DNA from: Pseudonocardiaceae bacterium
GTDB taxonomy: Bacteria > Actinomycetota > Actinomycetes > Mycobacteriales > Pseudonocardiaceae
Direction of reading: 5' to 3'
DNA length: 59,826 nucleotides
Assembly: GCA_009379845.1 (NCBI GenBank)
Contig: WHSZ01000033.1
Location: forward strand, 1 to 59,826
Shown: piece by piece, positions 8,074 through 17,074 of the stretch
Layout: the number at the start of each line of letters is the position of its first letter
Numbering within the stretch: the stretch's first letter is position 1
Made by a program: the position numbers and the translations under genes
The notes under the pieces: model-generated
The model's database searches: none
Seen by the model: the letters and a program-made list of their open reading frames with translations, nothing else
Told to the model about the DNA's origin: nothing

Positions 8074-8364
8074 TCAGCGCCCCCCGTCCGCATCGCCGGG
8101 GGTGGTGGACGCGGATTCTTCCTCGTCTTCCACCAGATTCCAGTGCCGCGACAGGATCCAGGTGAGATATCCGCAGAGCGCCACGGACGAACCCACCGCG
8201 ATGTAGGTCCACAGCGGGAGACCGAACACAATCGGTTCGATCATGCCCGGCGGTAGATACCACGGAATTCCGACTAAGATGATGGCGAGCATCCCGATCC
8301 AGATCCAGGGCTTCCGGATCGGCTCGCTCTTTCCGGAGCCTCGTTGCTCAGAGTGTGCTGACAT
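8074..8364 (-). CDS. Small two-TM membrane protein paired with the symporter
   Basis: A 96-residue protein with two hydrophobic segments (about residues 21-41 and 47-70) and an acidic C-terminal tail (VEDEEESASTTPGD). It starts at ATG 8364 and ends three bases before the symporter start, so the two are almost certainly co-transcribed. It resembles the short DUF3311/DUF997-type partners found next to SSS-family transporters, which are thought to help folding or transport; I assign it by context and topology rather than by a residue motif. Both ends probably face the cytoplasm. The 220-base region upstream (8365-8584) holds the likely promoter. Confidence 0.7.
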   Translation of the reverse strand: MSAHSEQRGSGKSEPIRKPWIWIGMLAIILVGIPWYLPPGMIEPIVFGLPLWTYIAVGSSVALCGYLTWILSRHWNLVEDEEESASTTPGDADGGR

Positions 8365-8561
8365 CGCCGTCCGTCATTCGACTGATAGTTCCACCGTTTG
8401 CGGGGGCATCTAACCACGCATACGGACAGAGGTCTGCCCACCACCGGTCGCTTGTTCGGTTCAGTCCGCGTGCGCGCCTCGGCTCTCGCCGCTGGAAACC
8501 GATTTCTCCGCTAGTACCCGCGCCGCGTCAGGCAGCTCGCGGGCTGTCGGCGGCCGTTCGG

Positions 8562-8605
8562 TACGGGGAACCCGAGGTCCGGCATTACGGGGAACCCGAG
8601 GTCCG
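8562..8605. repeat. 24-bp tandem duplication at the 3' end of the aldo/keto reductase gene
   Basis: The 20-base unit TACGGGGAACCCGAGGTCCG occurs at 8562-8581 and again at 8586-8605, with a period of 24 bases. The second copy contains the stop codon and last codons of the aldo/keto reductase; the first copy lies just past the stop. Because 24 is a multiple of three, the duplication repeats the terminal peptide coding unit in frame. Confidence 0.85.
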
Positions 8606-9643
8606 GGAGCCGAGCACCGCGTGGTCGGCGGCGCCGAAGCGATCCGCCGCGAACCGTGCCTGGTGCCAGTGCGGGTAGATCAGCCACGGCTCGCTCACCT
8701 TGTCCAGCGCACTGAATTCCTCAGCGTCGAGCGTCAGGTCCGCGGCGCCGAGGTTGTCCAGCAGCTGCTCGTCCTTGCGCGCGCCGATCACCAGCGTGGT
8801 CACGCCCGGCTTGTTCAGCAGGTAAGCCAACGCCACCTGCGCGGGAGTGGCGCCGTGCCCGGCGGCGATCTCCACCACCTTCTCGATGGTGTCGTACAGC
8901 TTCTCGACGTCCCGCACCGGCGGCTCGTCCCAATCACCGAGACGCCGCCCCTCGGTGGCCTCCTGCCCTCGGCGGTACTTGCCGGACAGCAACCCGCCGG
9001 CCAGCGGGCTCCACACCATGATCCCCAGCCCCTGGTCGATCGAAGCCGGAACCAGCTCGTACTCGGCGTCCCTGCTCTCCAGCGAGTAGTAGATCTGGTT
9101 GCTCACGAACCGCTGGTAGCCGTGCTTATCCGCGACCGAGAGCGCCTTCATCAACTGCCAGCCGGTGTAGTTGGACACCCCGAGGTAGCGCACCTTGCCG
9201 GATTTCACCAGCGTGTCCAGCGTCTCCAGGGTCTCCTCGAGCGGCGTCGCGCCGTCCCACTCGTGCACGTGATAGACGTCGATGTGGTCGGTGCGCAGCC
9301 GCCGCAGGCTGCCCTCGACCTGATCGAGGATGTGCTTGCGGGACAGCCCGGCCTCGTTTGGCCCGTCCCCCATGACCATCCGCACCTTGCTGGACAGCAG
9401 TAGCCGGTCGCGCTTGCCCTCGATCGCCTTGCCGACGATCTCCTCGGAAAGGCCCGCCGAGTACATGTTCGCGGTGTCCAGGAAGTTCACCCCGGCATCG
9501 AGGCACATATCGATCTGCCGGGCGGCGGAGCCAAGATCCGTACGACCGACGCTGGCGAACCCGCCTTCGCCGCCGAACGTCATCGTGCCCATGGTCAGCG
9601 TCGAAACACGCAACCCAGAACGCCCCAACTGGCGGTACCGCAT
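8585..9643 (-). CDS. Aldo/keto reductase
   Basis: A 352-residue NADPH-dependent aldo/keto reductase, cytoplasmic. ATG 9643 is chosen because it follows AGGGAG and starts the canonical MRYRQLGRSGLRVSTLTMGT. The catalytic tetrad is visible: Asp56 and Tyr61 in FLDTANMYSAG, Lys86 in LLLSSKVRM and His127 in DVYHVHEWDG. Later blocks YLGVSNYTGWQ, GIMVWSPLAGGLLSGKY and VALAYLLNKPGVTTLVIGARK (cofactor binding) are standard. The C-terminus ends in a short non-conserved tail (VLGSRTSGSP) lying in a tandem repeat. It is probably transcribed alone, since the next gene upstream has a strong hairpin at its end. The carbonyl substrate is unknown. Confidence 0.92.
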   Translation of the reverse strand: MRYRQLGRSGLRVSTLTMGTMTFGGEGGFASVGRTDLGSAARQIDMCLDAGVNFLDTANMYSAGLSEEIVGKAIEGKRDRLLLSSKVRMVMGDGPNEAGLSRKHILDQVEGSLRRLRTDHIDVYHVHEWDGATPLEETLETLDTLVKSGKVRYLGVSNYTGWQLMKALSVADKHGYQRFVSNQIYYSLESRDAEYELVPASIDQGLGIMVWSPLAGGLLSGKYRRGQEATEGRRLGDWDEPPVRDVEKLYDTIEKVVEIAAGHGATPAQVALAYLLNKPGVTTLVIGARKDEQLLDNLGAADLTLDAEEFSALDKVSEPWLIYPHWHQARFAADRFGAADHAVLGSRTSGSP

Positions 9644-9704
9644 GCTGTGACTCCCTGCTGCAGATCGGCTGTCATCGCACACCCACGGTAATTCCCTCTG
9701 GCCC

Positions 9705-9738
9705 GCTCACCCCAATATGCATCCGTATTGGGGTGAGC
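9705..9738 (-). terminator. Perfect 13-bp hairpin after the methyltransferase gene
   Basis: GCTCACCCCAATA (9705-9717) pairs perfectly with TATTGGGGTGAGC (9726-9738) around an 8-base loop. It lies 16 bases past the methyltransferase stop and 60 bases upstream of the aldo/keto reductase start. There is no U-run, so it is an actinobacterial I-shaped terminator or a mobile hairpin element. Its loop region shares ATATGCATCC with the hairpin at 32555-32588. Confidence 0.7.
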
Positions 9739-9753
9739 GACTGGGGTGGACGG

Positions 9754-10545
9754 CTACTTGACGCCCAGCCGGACCCGGTACGTCCACCACCACGATTTCG
9801 GGATCGGCAACCGTTCGGCCGCCACCTCGCGCAGCCGGGTCAGCCCGATCTCGTCCTCGCCGGCGCCGGCGTTAAGCACCGCGACCGTGCCGCTGTGACT
9901 GAGCGCGACGTCCACCAGACGGGCGGCGTCACCCCGTTCCCGCGAGTGCACGCACAGCTCGGTCACGTGCCGGAACACCCCGCTGGCCCGCATCCGGTCG
10001 AGGTGCTGCTGCTTCTCCGCGAAGGCCGGCCGCAGCCCCCCGGAAACCTCGTAGTCGCCGCAGCGGGTGAGGAACTCCTGGTACGCCGCGTCCAGCTGCC
10101 AGTCGACGGTGGGCGGCCAGTCGCAGTCGTACGCCGCGAACACGCCGCCCTCCCGCAGCAGGCGGCCTACCTCGGGCAGCGCGAGCGCCGGGTCAAACCA
10201 GTGCATCGACTGGCTGGCGGTCACCACGTCCGCGCACTCGTCCGGCTGGCCGGTGTCCTCCGCGGTGCCCTCGACCACGGTGAACGCCCACGCGTCCGGC
10301 AGCCCGGCCAGCTTCGAAGCAGCCCGGGCGCGCATCTCGGCTGACGGCTCCACCGCGATCACCCGCGCGGCGGCGCCCGCCCACAACGAGGTGGACAGCC
10401 CGGTCCCCGCGCCGAGGTCGACGACGGACGGAGCGTCATTGCGCGCCCACTGGCGGAGGACGTCGACGAGCGCGGGCGGCGGACTTGGCCGAGATCGGTC
10501 GTAGAGCTCACTGAAGCCGGAGTAGCGCGAGATGGCGTCAACCAT
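9754..10545 (-). CDS. Class I SAM-dependent methyltransferase
   Basis: A 263-residue SAM-dependent methyltransferase of the class I Rossmann fold. Motif I is VVDLGAGTGL (41-50), followed by VIAVEPSAEMRARA (motif II, acidic residue binding the SAM ribose), and later ADVVTASQSMHWFDPALALPE and GGVFAAYD. The run beginning MHWFDP is typical of the ubiE/SmtA-like proteins that act on small molecules. It starts at ATG 10545 with MVDAISRYSGFSELYDRSRP, a common opening for the subgroup. The gene stands alone, diverging from the response-regulator gene and ending at a strong hairpin. The substrate is unknown. Confidence 0.88.
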   Translation of the reverse strand: MVDAISRYSGFSELYDRSRPSPPPALVDVLRQWARNDAPSVVDLGAGTGLSTSLWAGAAARVIAVEPSAEMRARAASKLAGLPDAWAFTVVEGTAEDTGQPDECADVVTASQSMHWFDPALALPEVGRLLREGGVFAAYDCDWPPTVDWQLDAAYQEFLTRCGDYEVSGGLRPAFAEKQQHLDRMRASGVFRHVTELCVHSRERGDAARLVDVALSHSGTVAVLNAGAGEDEIGLTRLREVAAERLPIPKSWWWTYRVRLGVK

Positions 10546-10739
10546 GCCGCCACGCTAGTCGTGCCACGGCCGGCGGCGACCGCTACCCGGCACCGGAAGC
10601 CGGGCCATCGAAAACCACCCGGGTGGGTGACTTTTCGTCTCGCCGTTCGCGACACGGCCTCCTGACGTCACGGATTCGCCTCAGCCACGTCCCTCTCACC
10701 GGGCCACGATCGGGCGAGTACGGGGAGTGACGGAAAGAT

Positions 10740-11516
10740 ATGGCAGCCAGCATCGGTCCGCGCGCCGCACGGGACGCGGTAGGTCGTGCCGCGACGCCCG
10801 CCAACGCCGGAAAGCTGGGGATCGTGCTCATCGATTCGCTGCCGCTGTACCGCGAAGGCGTGGCCGCGCTGCTGCATCGAGCACCGGGCACCCGGCTACT
10901 CGGGCACGCCTCAGCCCAGCACGCCGCGCTCCAGCTCTGCGAGCGGACACGCCCGGACCTCGTGCTGCTGGATTCCACGCTCGACCCCCGGTGCCACCTC
11001 GCGCGCCTGCTGACCGACAACGATCCGGCGCTGATCGTGCTGGTGCTGGTGAACGAGGCGCACCGCAGCAGCCGCTACCTGGCGAACGCGATCTCCGCGG
11101 GAGTGCACGGCGCGGTGCCGCGCTACGCCGAACCGCTACAGCTGCTCGAGGCGATTCGGCGGGCGCACGCCGAACGGCGCTACCTCGACCCCTCGTTCGC
11201 CGCGCTGACCGTGCGCGCCAGGGGGCAGAACCCGGCACAGGACGACGCGGAAGGCAAGGCCCGGCAACCGCTCTCCAGGCGCGAGTACCAGGTGCTGCTG
11301 CTGATCGCGGACGGCCTGGAGAACCAGGCGATCGCCGAGATGCTGTACGTGTCGGTAGAGACCGTGCGAACGCACGTGAAGAGCATCCTGCGCAAGCTCC
11401 GCGCACGGGACCGCACCCACGCGGTGGCGAACGCGTTCCGCAACGGCGTGCTCATAGTGCCGCAGGACGGCGCCGCACCGGCGACCGAGCCGACCAGCAC
11501 GGCCGGCCAGTGCTGA
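10740..11516 (+). CDS. LuxR/NarL-type response regulator
   Basis: A 258-residue DNA-binding response regulator. The N-terminal receiver domain (about 25-145) has the acidic pocket residue Asp32 in GIVLIDSLPLYREGV and the likely phosphoacceptor Asp78 in PDLVLLDST. The C-terminal LuxR helix-turn-helix starts at LSRREYQVLLLIADGLENQA and continues through MLYVSVETVRTHVKSILRKL. The second acidic pocket residue is not obvious and no histidine kinase gene is adjacent, so this may be an orphan or atypical regulator that does not need phosphorylation. ATG 10740 follows GACGGAAAG. The N-terminal 24 residues are a non-conserved lead. Targets are unknown; fadE5 downstream is only a neighbour. Confidence 0.88.
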   Translation: MAASIGPRAARDAVGRAATPANAGKLGIVLIDSLPLYREGVAALLHRAPGTRLLGHASAQHAALQLCERTRPDLVLLDSTLDPRCHLARLLTDNDPALIVLVLVNEAHRSSRYLANAISAGVHGAVPRYAEPLQLLEAIRRAHAERRYLDPSFAALTVRARGQNPAQDDAEGKARQPLSRREYQVLLLIADGLENQAIAEMLYVSVETVRTHVKSILRKLRARDRTHAVANAFRNGVLIVPQDGAAPATEPTSTAGQC

Positions 11517-11617
11517 CCCGGCCCCGGCCGTCCGTCAGGTCGGCGGAACATCGGCGGAACAATATCGGCCGGAACAACGGAGTGTGAATCACACCATCGA
11601 GGCGTCGCTTGCCGCGG

Positions 11618-11631
11618 TTACTCGCAGGTAA
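11618..11631. promoter_or_regulatory. Operator-like palindrome 1 upstream of fadE5
   Basis: TTACTCGCAGGTAA is an imperfect inverted repeat (TTACYYGCRRGTAA type) 71 bases before the fadE5 start. A second related box lies 12 bases downstream and a third one between fabG4 and fadA2, which suggests a shared TetR-type regulator of fatty-acid genes. Recognised by symmetry and recurrence within the window; the regulator is not shown. Confidence 0.55.
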
Positions 11632-11642
11632 TAGCCTTGTTG

Positions 11643-11656
11643 TTACCGGCGAGTAA
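11643..11656. promoter_or_regulatory. Operator-like palindrome 2 upstream of fadE5
   Basis: TTACCGGCGAGTAA is nearly the reverse complement of the first box (TTACCTGCGAGTAA), so the two form a head-to-head pair spaced by 25 bases from start to start. It ends 45 bases upstream of the fadE5 ATG, in the likely promoter. Confidence 0.55.
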
Positions 11657-11701
11657 TGGGTACGCCCAGCCGGCCTGTTTCCGAACTGACGGAGTGACGT
11701 G

Positions 11702-13546
11702 ATGGGCCACTACAAGAGCAATGTGCGTGACCTCGAGTTCAACCTGTTCGAGGTGCTCGAGGTGCAACACCGACTCGGCAAGGGCGTGCTCGAGGACTCC
11801 GACGAGGACACCGCCCGCGGAGTGCTTGCCGAGCTGAACAACCTGGCCACCGGGCCACTCGCCGAATCATTCGAAGACGCCGATCGCAATCCGCCGGTCT
11901 TCGACCCCAAGACGCACAGCGTGACGCTGCCGGAATCCTTCAAGGAGAGCTACCGGCAGCTGTGGGAGGGCGAGTGGTGGCGCCTCGGCCTGACCAACGA
12001 GCTCGGCGGGCTCGGGCTGCCGCCGACCGTGAAGTGGGCAGCCTCCGAGCTGATGCTCGGCGCGAACCCGGCGCTGTACATGTACCTGGCCGGCCCGAAC
12101 TTCGCGATGATCCTGAACCGCAACGGCACGCCGGAGCAGCAGCGCTGGGGCCGGCTGATGATCGAGCGCGGCTGGGGCGCGACGATGGTGCTCACCGAGC
12201 CGGACGCCGGCTCCGACGTGGGGGCCGGCCGCACCAGGGCGGTGCTGCAGGAGGACGGCTCCTGGCACCTTGACGGCGTCAAGCGGTTCATCACGTCCGG
12301 CGATCAGGACATGACCGAGAACATCATGCACCTGGTGCTCGCCCGCCCCGAGGGCCCCGGCATCGAGGCGAAGCCCGGCACCAAGGGCCTCTCGCTGTTC
12401 CTGGTCCCCAAGTTCCACTTCGACACCGAGACCGGTGAGCCAGGGGAGCGCAACGGTGCCTTCGTGACCAACGTCGAGCACAAGATGGGCCTGAACGCCT
12501 CGGCGACCTGCGAGCTCACCTTCGGTGCGGACGGCACGCCAGCCAAGGGCTGGTTGCTCGGCGAGGTGCATGACGGCATCGCGCAGATGTTCCAGGTCAT
12601 CGAGTACGCCCGGATGATGGTCGGCACCAAGGCGATCGCGACGCTGTCGACCGGCTACCTGAACGCGCTCGACTACGCCCGCGAGCGGGTGCAGGGCGCG
12701 GACCTGACACGGATGCTGGACAAGACCGCGCCGCGAGTGACCATCATGAAGCACCCGGACGTGCGGCGTTCGCTGATGCTGCAGAAGGCCTACGCCGAGG
12801 GGCTGCGCGCGGTCTACCTGTACACCGCGTCGTACCAGGATCAGATCTGGACCCAGGAAGGCGACGCCGATTCGCTCGCGCTGGCCGATCGGGTGAACGA
12901 CCTGCTGCTGCCGATCGTGAAGGGCGTCGGCTCGGAGCGAGCCACCGAGCAGCTCATCCAGTCGCTGCAAACGCTTGGCGGATCCGGGTTCCTGCAGGAC
13001 TACCCGATCGAACAGTACATCAGGGACTCCAAGATCGACTCGCTCTACGAGGGCACCACCGCGATCCAGTCGCTCGACTTCTTCTTCCGCAAGATCGTGC
13101 GGGACAAGGGCCAGGCGCTCGGCCACCTCGCGGGCGAGATCTCCACGTTCATCGACGCGGAGAGCGGCAACGGCCGGCTCAAGGATGAGCGGGCATTGCT
13201 CAAGCAGGCGCTGGCAGACGTCCAGGGCATGATCGGCTCGATGATCAACTACCTGACGGTCTCCCAGGAGAGCCCGGAGAGCGTGTACAAGGTCGGCCAG
13301 CACACCGTGCGGCTCTTGCTGTCCGCGGGTGACCTGCTGATCGGCTGGCAGTTGCTGCGGCACGCCGAGATCGCCGTCGGGAAGCTGGACGCCGGCGCCT
13401 CGGCGAAGGACAAAGCCTTCTACGAAGGCAAGATCGCGGTGGCGTCGTTCTTCGCGAAGCAGGTGCTTCCGGAGCTGTCCGCCCGGCGCAGCATCGTGGA
13501 ATCGGCCGACAACACGCTGATGGACGTCGACGAAGCGGCGTTCTAA
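11702..13546 (+). CDS. fadE5: Acyl-CoA dehydrogenase, FadE5-like
   Basis: A 614-residue FAD-dependent acyl-CoA dehydrogenase for the first step of beta-oxidation, closely resembling mycobacterial FadE5 in length and along its whole course. Shared features include the start [56 protein letters not shown] (FAD loop), [27 protein letters not shown] and the catalytic region [36 protein letters not shown], where the family carries its base Glu (YEGTT). The C-terminal DEAAF end is also shared. ATG 11702 is used (GTG 11699 is three bases earlier). In mycobacteria fadE5 lies beside fadA2, fabG4 and htdX; here those genes are at 38.7-42.2 kb, linked only by a common operator-like motif. Confidence 0.93.
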   Translation: MGHYKSNVRDLEFNLFEVLEVQHRLGKGVLEDSDEDTARGVLAELNNLATGPLAESFEDADRNPPVFDPKTHSVTLPESFKESYRQLWEGEWWRLGLTNELGGLGLPPTVKWAASELMLGANPALYMYLAGPNFAMILNRNGTPEQQRWGRLMIERGWGATMVLTEPDAGSDVGAGRTRAVLQEDGSWHLDGVKRFITSGDQDMTENIMHLVLARPEGPGIEAKPGTKGLSLFLVPKFHFDTETGEPGERNGAFVTNVEHKMGLNASATCELTFGADGTPAKGWLLGEVHDGIAQMFQVIEYARMMVGTKAIATLSTGYLNALDYARERVQGADLTRMLDKTAPRVTIMKHPDVRRSLMLQKAYAEGLRAVYLYTASYQDQIWTQEGDADSLALADRVNDLLLPIVKGVGSERATEQLIQSLQTLGGSGFLQDYPIEQYIRDSKIDSLYEGTTAIQSLDFFFRKIVRDKGQALGHLAGEISTFIDAESGNGRLKDERALLKQALADVQGMIGSMINYLTVSQESPESVYKVGQHTVRLLLSAGDLLIGWQLLRHAEIAVGKLDAGASAKDKAFYEGKIAVASFFAKQVLPELSARRSIVESADNTLMDVDEAAF

Positions 13547-13583
13547 GGGCACTACAGGCCCGCGCCAATCCCGCGGCGTGGCA

Positions 13584-13613
13584 CGGGGGCTGTTCCTCTC
13601 GGGATCGCCCCCG
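13584..13613. terminator. Convergent hairpin between fadE5 and the CBS-domain gene
   Basis: CGGGGGC (13584-13590) pairs with GCCCCCG (13607-13613) around a 16-base loop. It lies 38 bases after the fadE5 stop and 8 bases before the 3' end of the convergent CBS gene, so it can stop transcription from both sides. There is no T-run. Confidence 0.5.
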
Positions 13614-13620
13614 ACGTGTT

Positions 13621-14049
13621 TCAGCCCTGCGCGATATAGGAGACCAGCTGCTCGCGGTCCTGTTCGAGCTGGGCGACGCGGCTTTTCACCACGTCACCGA
13701 TGCTCACGATGCCGGCGAGCCGGCCGTCCACCATCACAGGCAGGTGGCGAACCCGGCGCTCGGTCATGATCTCGGTGAGGCTATCCACCGAATCCTCCGG
13801 CACGCAGGTGACCACCAAATCGGTCATGATCGCCGAAACCGGGCCGGAAAGAACATCCACACCCCCGGAGTGCAATCGCCGCACGATGTCGCGCTCCGAG
13901 ACGATCCCGGCAACGGAATCACCGTCTCGCACCACCACAGCACCGATGTTGTGCTGCGCGAGCAGCTCGAGCAGCTGCCACACGGTGGTTTCTCGCTGTA
14001 CGGAAACAACGTCCGAACCCTTGCTGCGCAAAACATCCGCGATACGCAT
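13621..14049 (-). CDS. Tandem CBS-domain protein
   Basis: A 142-residue protein made of two CBS domains and nothing else. The first covers about residues 1-60 (MRIADVLRSKGSDVVSVQRE, IGAVVVRDGDSVAGIVSERDIVRRL) and the second about 70-130 (IMTDLVVTCVPEDSVDSLTE, RRVRHLPVMVDGRLAGIVSIGDVVK). Such pairs bind adenine nucleotides and usually act as energy sensors in the cytoplasm. ATG 14049 is chosen because it follows GGGAG; a further in-frame codon five residues upstream is less well placed. It ends with a short helix (QLEQDREQLVSYIAQG). It is monocistronic, and its partner is unknown. Confidence 0.9.
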   Translation of the reverse strand: MRIADVLRSKGSDVVSVQRETTVWQLLELLAQHNIGAVVVRDGDSVAGIVSERDIVRRLHSGGVDVLSGPVSAIMTDLVVTCVPEDSVDSLTEIMTERRVRHLPVMVDGRLAGIVSIGDVVKSRVAQLEQDREQLVSYIAQG

Positions 14050-14168
14050 GACACTCCCGTTCAACCGCCCGACTCAGTAACGGAATGTGAATCAGGCTAC
14101 GCGGGGAGCGCGAAAAGGGACAATCCTCCTGAGTGATGACGGCGCATACCAGGCGTTTCGTCGCCCGC

Positions 14169-16013
14169 TCACTGGCAGATGATCTTTGGCTGCGGTTCGT
14201 AGCGCACCGTACGGGTGTCACGCGAGACGACCTGACCACCGTTGACAGCCCGCACGGTACGGGTGTCCGACGTCGTGAAGCCCGGTGAACCGCTGCTCGC
14301 CTCGCAGTCCGGCCCCTTGCGTTTGCGCTTCGTGGGCGGTGGCACCGGGTTGGACCGCGCCCCGGTCTGCGACTCGACCTCGACGTGCTTGGTGCCCCAC
14401 AGCCGCACCGTGATGGAGGACGGCGTCCACTCGGTCTGGATCGCGATACCGGTCTTCTCGGTGTTCTGGAACTTCAAATCGATGATGCTCGCGCCATCCC
14501 CGGCCTGGTACACGGTCGCCTCGCGGGCTTCCGGGTACCGGCTGATGTAGTAGCTGTGCTCCTTGTGCTCCACGTCCTTCATGGCGGCGAAGTAGGACGC
14601 GTTGTACAGCGTGGTGGCGAACTGCGAGATGCCACCGCCGACCTCGCGGCTCGGCGCACCGTCCTCGATCACACCGGCCTCGATGTAACCCTGCGCCTTC
14701 CCGCGCGGCCCGGTGTGGCCATTCAAACTGAACGTGTCACCCGGCTTCACGATCGCCCCGTTGACCTGCTCGGCCACCCGCTGGATGTTCTGGCCGGAGT
14801 CGGATGCGAAGTCGCTCGTGGTGAACTCGCCCACCACTTCCTTGATACCGAGGCCTTTCGCCTCTTCGGTGGTGACCTGCGCGGGCCGATCCTGGTAGGT
14901 CAGCTTGATCTCACGGCCGTTCTGCTTGCCGAGCACCCCGCTGAGCGGCTTCAGGCTCTTGTTCCAGTCGATGCCGCGCCCGTGCTGGGACGGCCGCACG
15001 GTCGGCTTGCCACCCTCGAACACGATCTGCGCGTCCCGCCCCTGCTGCTCGGTGGACGCCAGGTCCGGCCCGAGCGACCGCGCGATCTTCTTGTTGTCCA
15101 CGGTCATATTCAGCCGGCCGCCCTTCTCGGCAGGCGTGAACTTCAGCGCGGCGGCGATCGCGGCCGGTTGCAGCTCGGCATCCTTGCCGTCCCCGCGCAT
15201 AAGCACGGGCGCGGACACCGCTGGCTTCACGAGCTCGTCCACGGTCTGCTGCACGCCTTCGGCCGTGGTCTTCACCGGCATGGCCTCCACCGGCAGTGCC
15301 ACCCGGCGGCCGGACACCCAGTGCTCGACGAGCGCGTTCTCCGCCGCTTCGGCCTTGAGCTGCTGTCCCTGCTTCGGCGGGACCGCGACCGGGACGGCGC
15401 TCTTGCCGTCCTCGGTGCCCTCGAAGCGCACCGTGCCTTCCTTCGGCCCGCGATCGACCTTGCCGCGCAACCCTTCGATCGCCTCGGACACCGCGGTCGG
15501 GTTCGCCTTGGTCACCACGCCGACTTCATCGTTGGTGAAGAACGACGTGATCCGGGTGATCGGATTCCAGGACTGCGTGCCCGCTTCGTCAAGTGTCTTC
15601 GGCCAGTCCATCTCGAGGCCGGCCGCGCGCGGCTGTACTTCGGCGTTCACGTCGCCCGCGCGCACCGGTACCGGGGTGGCCATCCGCGGTTCGAGCTCGG
15701 AACGCAGCTTCTCCTCGGCGTCGTTCTGGCTCATACCGCCGACGTCGACGCCGGCGACCGAGACGCCACGCGGCACGTCGCCAGCGTTCACCATCGTGTC
15801 GACGAGGTAGAGCATCACGAGGACACCGAACACCGCGCCGGCGATGATGAGCGCGCGCTTGCGCCGGTTGCGCGGCGGCGTGCCGCCCGATCCGGCGGTT
15901 GTCCCGCCAGCCCCGCCGACCGCCGGGATGAACGTCGTCGTCTGGTCATGCACGACCGGCAGCACGTCCGTCTGCTCGGCGTGTGACTCTGGCCAGCCGT
16001 ATTCCTGTGGCAC
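14169..16013 (-). CDS. VanW-family membrane-anchored protein with peptidoglycan-binding domains
   Basis: A 614-residue cell-envelope protein. A cytoplasmic proline/threonine-rich N-terminus (1-50) with RNRRKR is followed by one membrane segment (about 54-72, ALIIAGAVFGVLVMLYLV); the rest is extracytoplasmic. Residues about 80-400 fit two copies of the YoaR-like peptidoglycan-binding domain (for example GVDVGGMSQNDAEEKLRSEL). The VanW domain (about 395-530) has FASDSGQNIQRVAEQVNG, KPGDTFSLNGHTGPRG, GGGISQFATTLYNASYFA and YYISRYPEAREATVY. The tail is basic and Ser/Pro-rich with one Cys pair (PDCEAS...IICQ). VanW itself has no settled biochemical role, so a cell-wall function is inferred from the domain set. 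The next gene upstream is a GroES-like protein. Confidence 0.9.
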   Translation of the reverse strand: MPQEYGWPESHAEQTDVLPVVHDQTTTFIPAVGGAGGTTAGSGGTPPRNRRKRALIIAGAVFGVLVMLYLVDTMVNAGDVPRGVSVAGVDVGGMSQNDAEEKLRSELEPRMATPVPVRAGDVNAEVQPRAAGLEMDWPKTLDEAGTQSWNPITRITSFFTNDEVGVVTKANPTAVSEAIEGLRGKVDRGPKEGTVRFEGTEDGKSAVPVAVPPKQGQQLKAEAAENALVEHWVSGRRVALPVEAMPVKTTAEGVQQTVDELVKPAVSAPVLMRGDGKDAELQPAAIAAALKFTPAEKGGRLNMTVDNKKIARSLGPDLASTEQQGRDAQIVFEGGKPTVRPSQHGRGIDWNKSLKPLSGVLGKQNGREIKLTYQDRPAQVTTEEAKGLGIKEVVGEFTTSDFASDSGQNIQRVAEQVNGAIVKPGDTFSLNGHTGPRGKAQGYIEAGVIEDGAPSREVGGGISQFATTLYNASYFAAMKDVEHKEHSYYISRYPEAREATVYQAGDGASIIDLKFQNTEKTGIAIQTEWTPSSITVRLWGTKHVEVESQTGARSNPVPPPTKRKRKGPDCEASSGSPGFTTSDTRTVRAVNGGQVVSRDTRTVRYEPQPKIICQ

Positions 16014-16029
16014 TGTTTACCGTCCCGCT

Positions 16030-16359
16030 CTACAAGTACAGCCCGGTGCCGTGTTCGGTGCGTTCGCTGGCCAGGGCGTGCACATCCCGCTCGCGCAGCA
16101 CGATGTAAGTCCGGCCGTGCACCTCGACCTCCAACTGATCCTCCGGGTTGAACAGCACCCGGTCGGACACCTTCACGTTACGGACGTGATTGCCGACACC
16201 GAGAACGTCCCCCCAAACGAGCCGCCTGGCCATCTGCGCGGTCGCCGGGATGACGATGCCACCGCCGCTCGTCCGTTCGCCCTCCTCGCTGGACAGTTCG
16301 ACGAGCAGACGGTCATACAGCATCTGGATTTCGAACTTGACGGAATCGTTCTCGGGCAC
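16030..16359 (-). CDS. GroES-like (Cpn10-fold) protein
   Basis: A 109-residue protein of the Cpn10 fold. The family pattern is visible: MLYDRLLVELSSEEGERTSGGGIVIPATA (residues 13-41), including the mobile-loop region, then VWGDVLGVGNHVRNVKVSDRVLFNPEDQLEVEVHGRTYIVLRERDVHAL. It is longer than GroES, lacks an exact GG(I/V)VL mobile-loop tip, and is not next to groEL. I read it as an accessory or divergent GroES paralogue, as found as an extra copy in actinobacteria, rather than the main chaperonin cofactor. It is transcribed toward the VanW gene, 17 bases apart, so the two may share a transcript. Confidence 0.8.
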   Translation of the reverse strand: MPENDSVKFEIQMLYDRLLVELSSEEGERTSGGGIVIPATAQMARRLVWGDVLGVGNHVRNVKVSDRVLFNPEDQLEVEVHGRTYIVLRERDVHALASERTEHGTGLYL

Positions 16360-16461
16360 TGGCGCATGGTACTTCCGCGGGCCGACGGGCCTTCCGCTCG
16401 CTACCCCCTAACCGTCGCGGCTACCTCGTGTTGGGCCATGTGGGTGTACGGCGGAAGCGGT

Positions 16462-16926
16462 TCAGCTCTCCGCGTGAGCCTTCAAACGCCGCAATGTCGC
16501 TTCGATATTACGGCGGTTGTACTCCGCCCGATCCTTGACGCCGGAGAGGAAAGCCCCGACTACCTTCAGTGCGGGACCCCGACGTTCCCAGGTGCTTTCC
16601 GTTACACAGCAACCATCCCCGGTCGGCTCGATCTCGTATTGCCAGCGGGAGACCGGAAAACCGAACGCGGTGACGTCGAAGGCGAACCGCCTGCCGGGCA
16701 CCGCGTCGGTGACTGTGGCCGTGGTACTCCAGCGCGCGATGCCCTTCCGGTTGTTGCCCCGGAACCGCGCGCCGACTTTCGCACCGTTCGCCCCGCCAAG
16801 CCAGGAATGTCCACTGTATTCCTCTGCGAACTCGGCCAGCTTGCCCGGATCGCTGACGAGCTCGTAAACCTGGTCCGGCGAGGCGTTCACCTCGATCTGT
16901 GCGCTCGCGGTCGGTTTCGCGGTCAT
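16462..16926 (-). CDS. SRPBCC-family (polyketide cyclase/dehydrase-like) protein
   Basis: A 154-residue START/Bet v1-type hydrophobic-pocket protein. The pattern is that of the polyketide-cyclase-2 group: ASAQIEVNASPDQVYELVSDP, then WLGGANGAKVGARFRGNN, TTATVTDAVPGRRFAFDVTA and the C-terminal amphipathic helix ending RRNIEATLRRLKAHAES. ATG 16926 (MTAKPTASAQIEV) is chosen; a longer frame to 17052 adds a basic, non-conserved stretch. The sequence does not reveal the ligand. It is a single gene in a small minus-strand cluster, and diverges from nothing obvious. Confidence 0.82.
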   Translation of the reverse strand: MTAKPTASAQIEVNASPDQVYELVSDPGKLAEFAEEYSGHSWLGGANGAKVGARFRGNNRKGIARWSTTATVTDAVPGRRFAFDVTAFGFPVSRWQYEIEPTGDGCCVTESTWERRGPALKVVGAFLSGVKDRAEYNRRNIEATLRRLKAHAES

Positions 16927-17074
16927 GCTCCGTCGCCTTTCATATCGTTCGCGGCTGGGCCTACGCCGCGGTACGGCCTTGGTGTGTGTGCAAGTACTAC
17001 CAATGGGCGCAAGTGGCTGCGCATCCGGTGTCCCGAGTCGGCTGCCGGCCAAACCGGGCGATCGGTGACGCGGA

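Noticed and set aside
11867..13552. 561-residue antisense frame opposite fadE5
   Set aside because: It is the GC-driven mirror of a well-supported gene. Its sequence is His/Arg/Gly/Leu-rich without family features.
14385..15986. 533-residue frame opposite the VanW gene
   Set aside because: Same reason; the opposite strand has the clear VanW and membrane features.
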